Assembly (NCBI GenBank): GCA_016870325.1
Contig: VGBV01000007.1
Coordinates: forward strand, 1 to 42,039
Reading direction: 5' to 3'
Length of the DNA stretch: 42,039 bases
From: Actinomycetota bacterium
GTDB lineage: Bacteria; Actinomycetota; Thermoleophilia; Solirubrobacterales; 70-9
In this document: in pieces, positions 40,698 to 42,039 of the stretch
How positions within the stretch are numbered: position 1 is the first letter of the stretch
How the letters are laid out: each line of letters starts with the position of its first letter
Made by a program: the position numbers and the translations under genes
The notes under the pieces: generated by a model
Told to the model about the DNA's origin: nothing
What the model saw: the letters and a program-made list of their open reading frames with translations, nothing else
The model's database searches: none

Positions 40698-42039
40698 ATG
40701 TGCGGGATCGCCGGTCAGGTTCGCAGCGATGGCCGCCCGGCCGAGCCGGCGCTGCTGGCCCGCATGTGCGCGGCGCTCGAGCATCGCGGTCCCGACTCGC
40801 GCGGGATCCACGCCGAGGGCGGCGCGGGGATCGCGATCCAGCGCCTGGCCGTGATCGACCTCGAGACCGGGGATCAGCCCGTCTTCAACGAGGACCGCAG
40901 CGTCTCGGTCGTGCTCAACGGCGAGATCTACAACTACCGCGAGCTGCGCGCTCGGCTCGAGGCGCGCGGGCACCGCTTCGCGACCAACGGTGACACCGAG
41001 CCGATCGCCCACCTCTACGAGGAGCACGGGCCCGAGCTCGCGCGCGAGCTGCACGGCATGTTCGCTTTCGCGCTCTGGGACTCGAGGCGCCGCCGACTGG
41101 TCGTCTCACGCGACCGCATCGGCAAGAAGCCGCTCTTCTACTCGAAGCGGGACGGCGCGCTGAGCTTCGCCTCCGAGATCCGGGCCCTGATGCAGGACCC
41201 TGAGATTTCACGCGACCTCGACGCCGGGGCGCTCGATTCCTACCTCAGCTACGAGTACGTCCCGGCTCCGATGGCGGCCTTCGCAGCGGTGCGCAAGCTG
41301 CGCCCCGGCTCGACACTGGTCTGGGAGGACGGCAGGGTCACGATCGAGCGCTACTGGCGGCTCGGCTACGCCGACAAGCTCGCCTCGCCGGACCCCAGCG
41401 AGGTGCATGAGCGCATCCGCGAGCTGATCCGCGCAGCGGTCAGGCGGCGAATGATCGCCGACGTCCCGCTCGGGGTCTTCCTCTCGGGGGGCATCGACTC
41501 CTCGGTCGTGGTCGCTGCGATGGCCGAGGCCTCGAGCGAGCCCGTGAAGACGTTCTCGATCGGATTTCGCGAGGAGCGCTTCAGCGAGCTGCCGAACGCG
41601 CGATTGATCGCCGACCGCTTCGGCACGGACCACCACGAGCTCGTGGTCGAGCCGGACGCCGTCTCGCTGATCCCCAGGATCGTGCGGCACTACGGCGAGC
41701 CCTTCGCCGACTCCTCGTCGGTCCCGAGCTTCCAGGTCTCCGAGCTGACCAGGCGGGAGGTCACCGTCGCCCTCAACGGGGACGGGGGCGACGAGAGCTT
41801 CGCCGGCTACGAGCGCTACGTCGCAGGGCTGCGAACCGAGCGCCTTGCCCGGCGGCTGCCCGGCCCGATGCGAGCGGCGATCGCCGCGGCCGGCCGCCGT
41901 CGCCGCCTGCGCGGGGATCCCCTGCGCACAGTCAACCGCGCGACGCGGCTGGCGCGGCTACTGGGAATGGCGCCGCCCGAGCGCTATCGGCTGACGATGG
42001 CGACGCTCGACGACGCCGGGCGCGATGCGCTCTACAGCG
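40698..42039 (+). CDS. asnB: asparagine synthase (glutamine-hydrolysing), 3' end outside window
   Basis: About 447 codons are visible of a usual 600-650. Class-II glutaminase domain: MCGIAGQVR with the nucleophile Cys2, LEHRGPDSRGIH, GEIYNYRELR and the conserved ASEIRAL. The synthetase domain follows with the PP-loop VFLSGGIDSSVVVAAMAEA at 259-277 and ALNGDGGDESFAGYERY. TAGGCT (40684-40689) lies 8 bases before the ATG. AsnB paralogues in polysaccharide loci often amidate uronic acids, so the gene may modify the polymer rather than make free asparagine; this is inference. The reading frame is open to the window edge. Confidence 0.93.
   Translation, partial: MCGIAGQVRSDGRPAEPALLARMCAALEHRGPDSRGIHAEGGAGIAIQRLAVIDLETGDQPVFNEDRSVSVVLNGEIYNYRELRARLEARGHRFATNGDTEPIAHLYEEHGPELARELHGMFAFALWDSRRRRLVVSRDRIGKKPLFYSKRDGALSFASEIRALMQDPEISRDLDAGALDSYLSYEYVPAPMAAFAAVRKLRPGSTLVWEDGRVTIERYWRLGYADKLASPDPSEVHERIRELIRAAVRRRMIADVPLGVFLSGGIDSSVVVAAMAEASSEPVKTFSIGFREERFSELPNARLIADRFGTDHHELVVEPDAVSLIPRIVRHYGEPFADSSSVPSFQVSELTRREVTVALNGDGGDESFAGYERYVAGLRTERLARRLPGPMRAAIAAAGRRRRLRGDPLRTVNRATRLARLLGMAPPERYRLTMATLDDAGRDALYS

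Noticed and set aside
1-42039. CRISPR arrays, tRNA, rRNA or intact insertion sequences
   Set aside because: No direct-repeat/spacer series, cloverleaf, rRNA stretch or transposase motif was found in any intergenic region or frame.

Overview
This window looks like chromosomal DNA from a high-GC, Gram-positive actinobacterium, most probably of the class Thermoleophilia (Solirubrobacterales-like). The basis is very high GC, many GTG and TTG starts, a class-E-type sortase, a resuscitation-promoting-factor-like muralytic protein behind a c-di-AMP riboswitch, and an actinobacterial style of gene packing. The taxon is inferred from gene content and was not tested by a search.

Positions 1-20 kb are mostly housekeeping. 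From the left edge come a truncated pcrA/uvrD helicase, a secreted lipoprotein with a decayed tandem paralogue, and a cysteine block (cysE, cysK and a cysteine-free Rrf2/CymR-like regulator). These are followed by a VanZ-like membrane protein, an HDOD protein fused to a LuxR helix-turn-helix, gltX, and nfo, which shares a CATG start with gltX. Next come two proteins of unknown function, dnaE, a SixA-like phosphatase and an exported protein. A coiled-coil/Rpf-like hydrolase follows behind a clear ydaO-type riboswitch, then a mini membrane protein, argG, a sortase, a frameshifted membrane protein gene and a coiled-coil/proline-rich protein.

Positions 21-42 kb form a large exopolysaccharide locus. 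It holds an initiating phosphoglycosyltransferase, an LPFTG surface protein, two O-antigen-ligase/polymerase-type proteins, four GT4-type glycosyltransferases and a Wzz/BY-kinase fusion. A sugar-modification operon (epimerase, nucleotidyltransferase, DegT aminotransferase) is followed upstream by a NodB deacetylase, a glucuronyl C5-epimerase-like protein, a second divergent CE4-like protein, a heparin-lyase-I-like protein, a Wzx-type flippase and asnB, which runs off the right edge. C5-epimerase, lyase fold and deacetylases together suggest a uronic-acid, glycosaminoglycan-like polymer; this is inference.

The most unusual element is a 167-bp inverted-repeat sequence present twice (5172-5338 and 18711-18877). 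Both copies have exactly the same length and are about 90% identical. Each carries long terminal inverted repeats, an internal hairpin with a compensatory change and an open 44-codon frame, and each supplies the TAG stop of the neighbouring minus-strand gene. A second recurrent theme is a TAnnnT hexamer 6-9 bases upstream of many start codons, which suggests widespread leaderless transcription. No tRNA, rRNA, CRISPR array or intact insertion sequence was seen.
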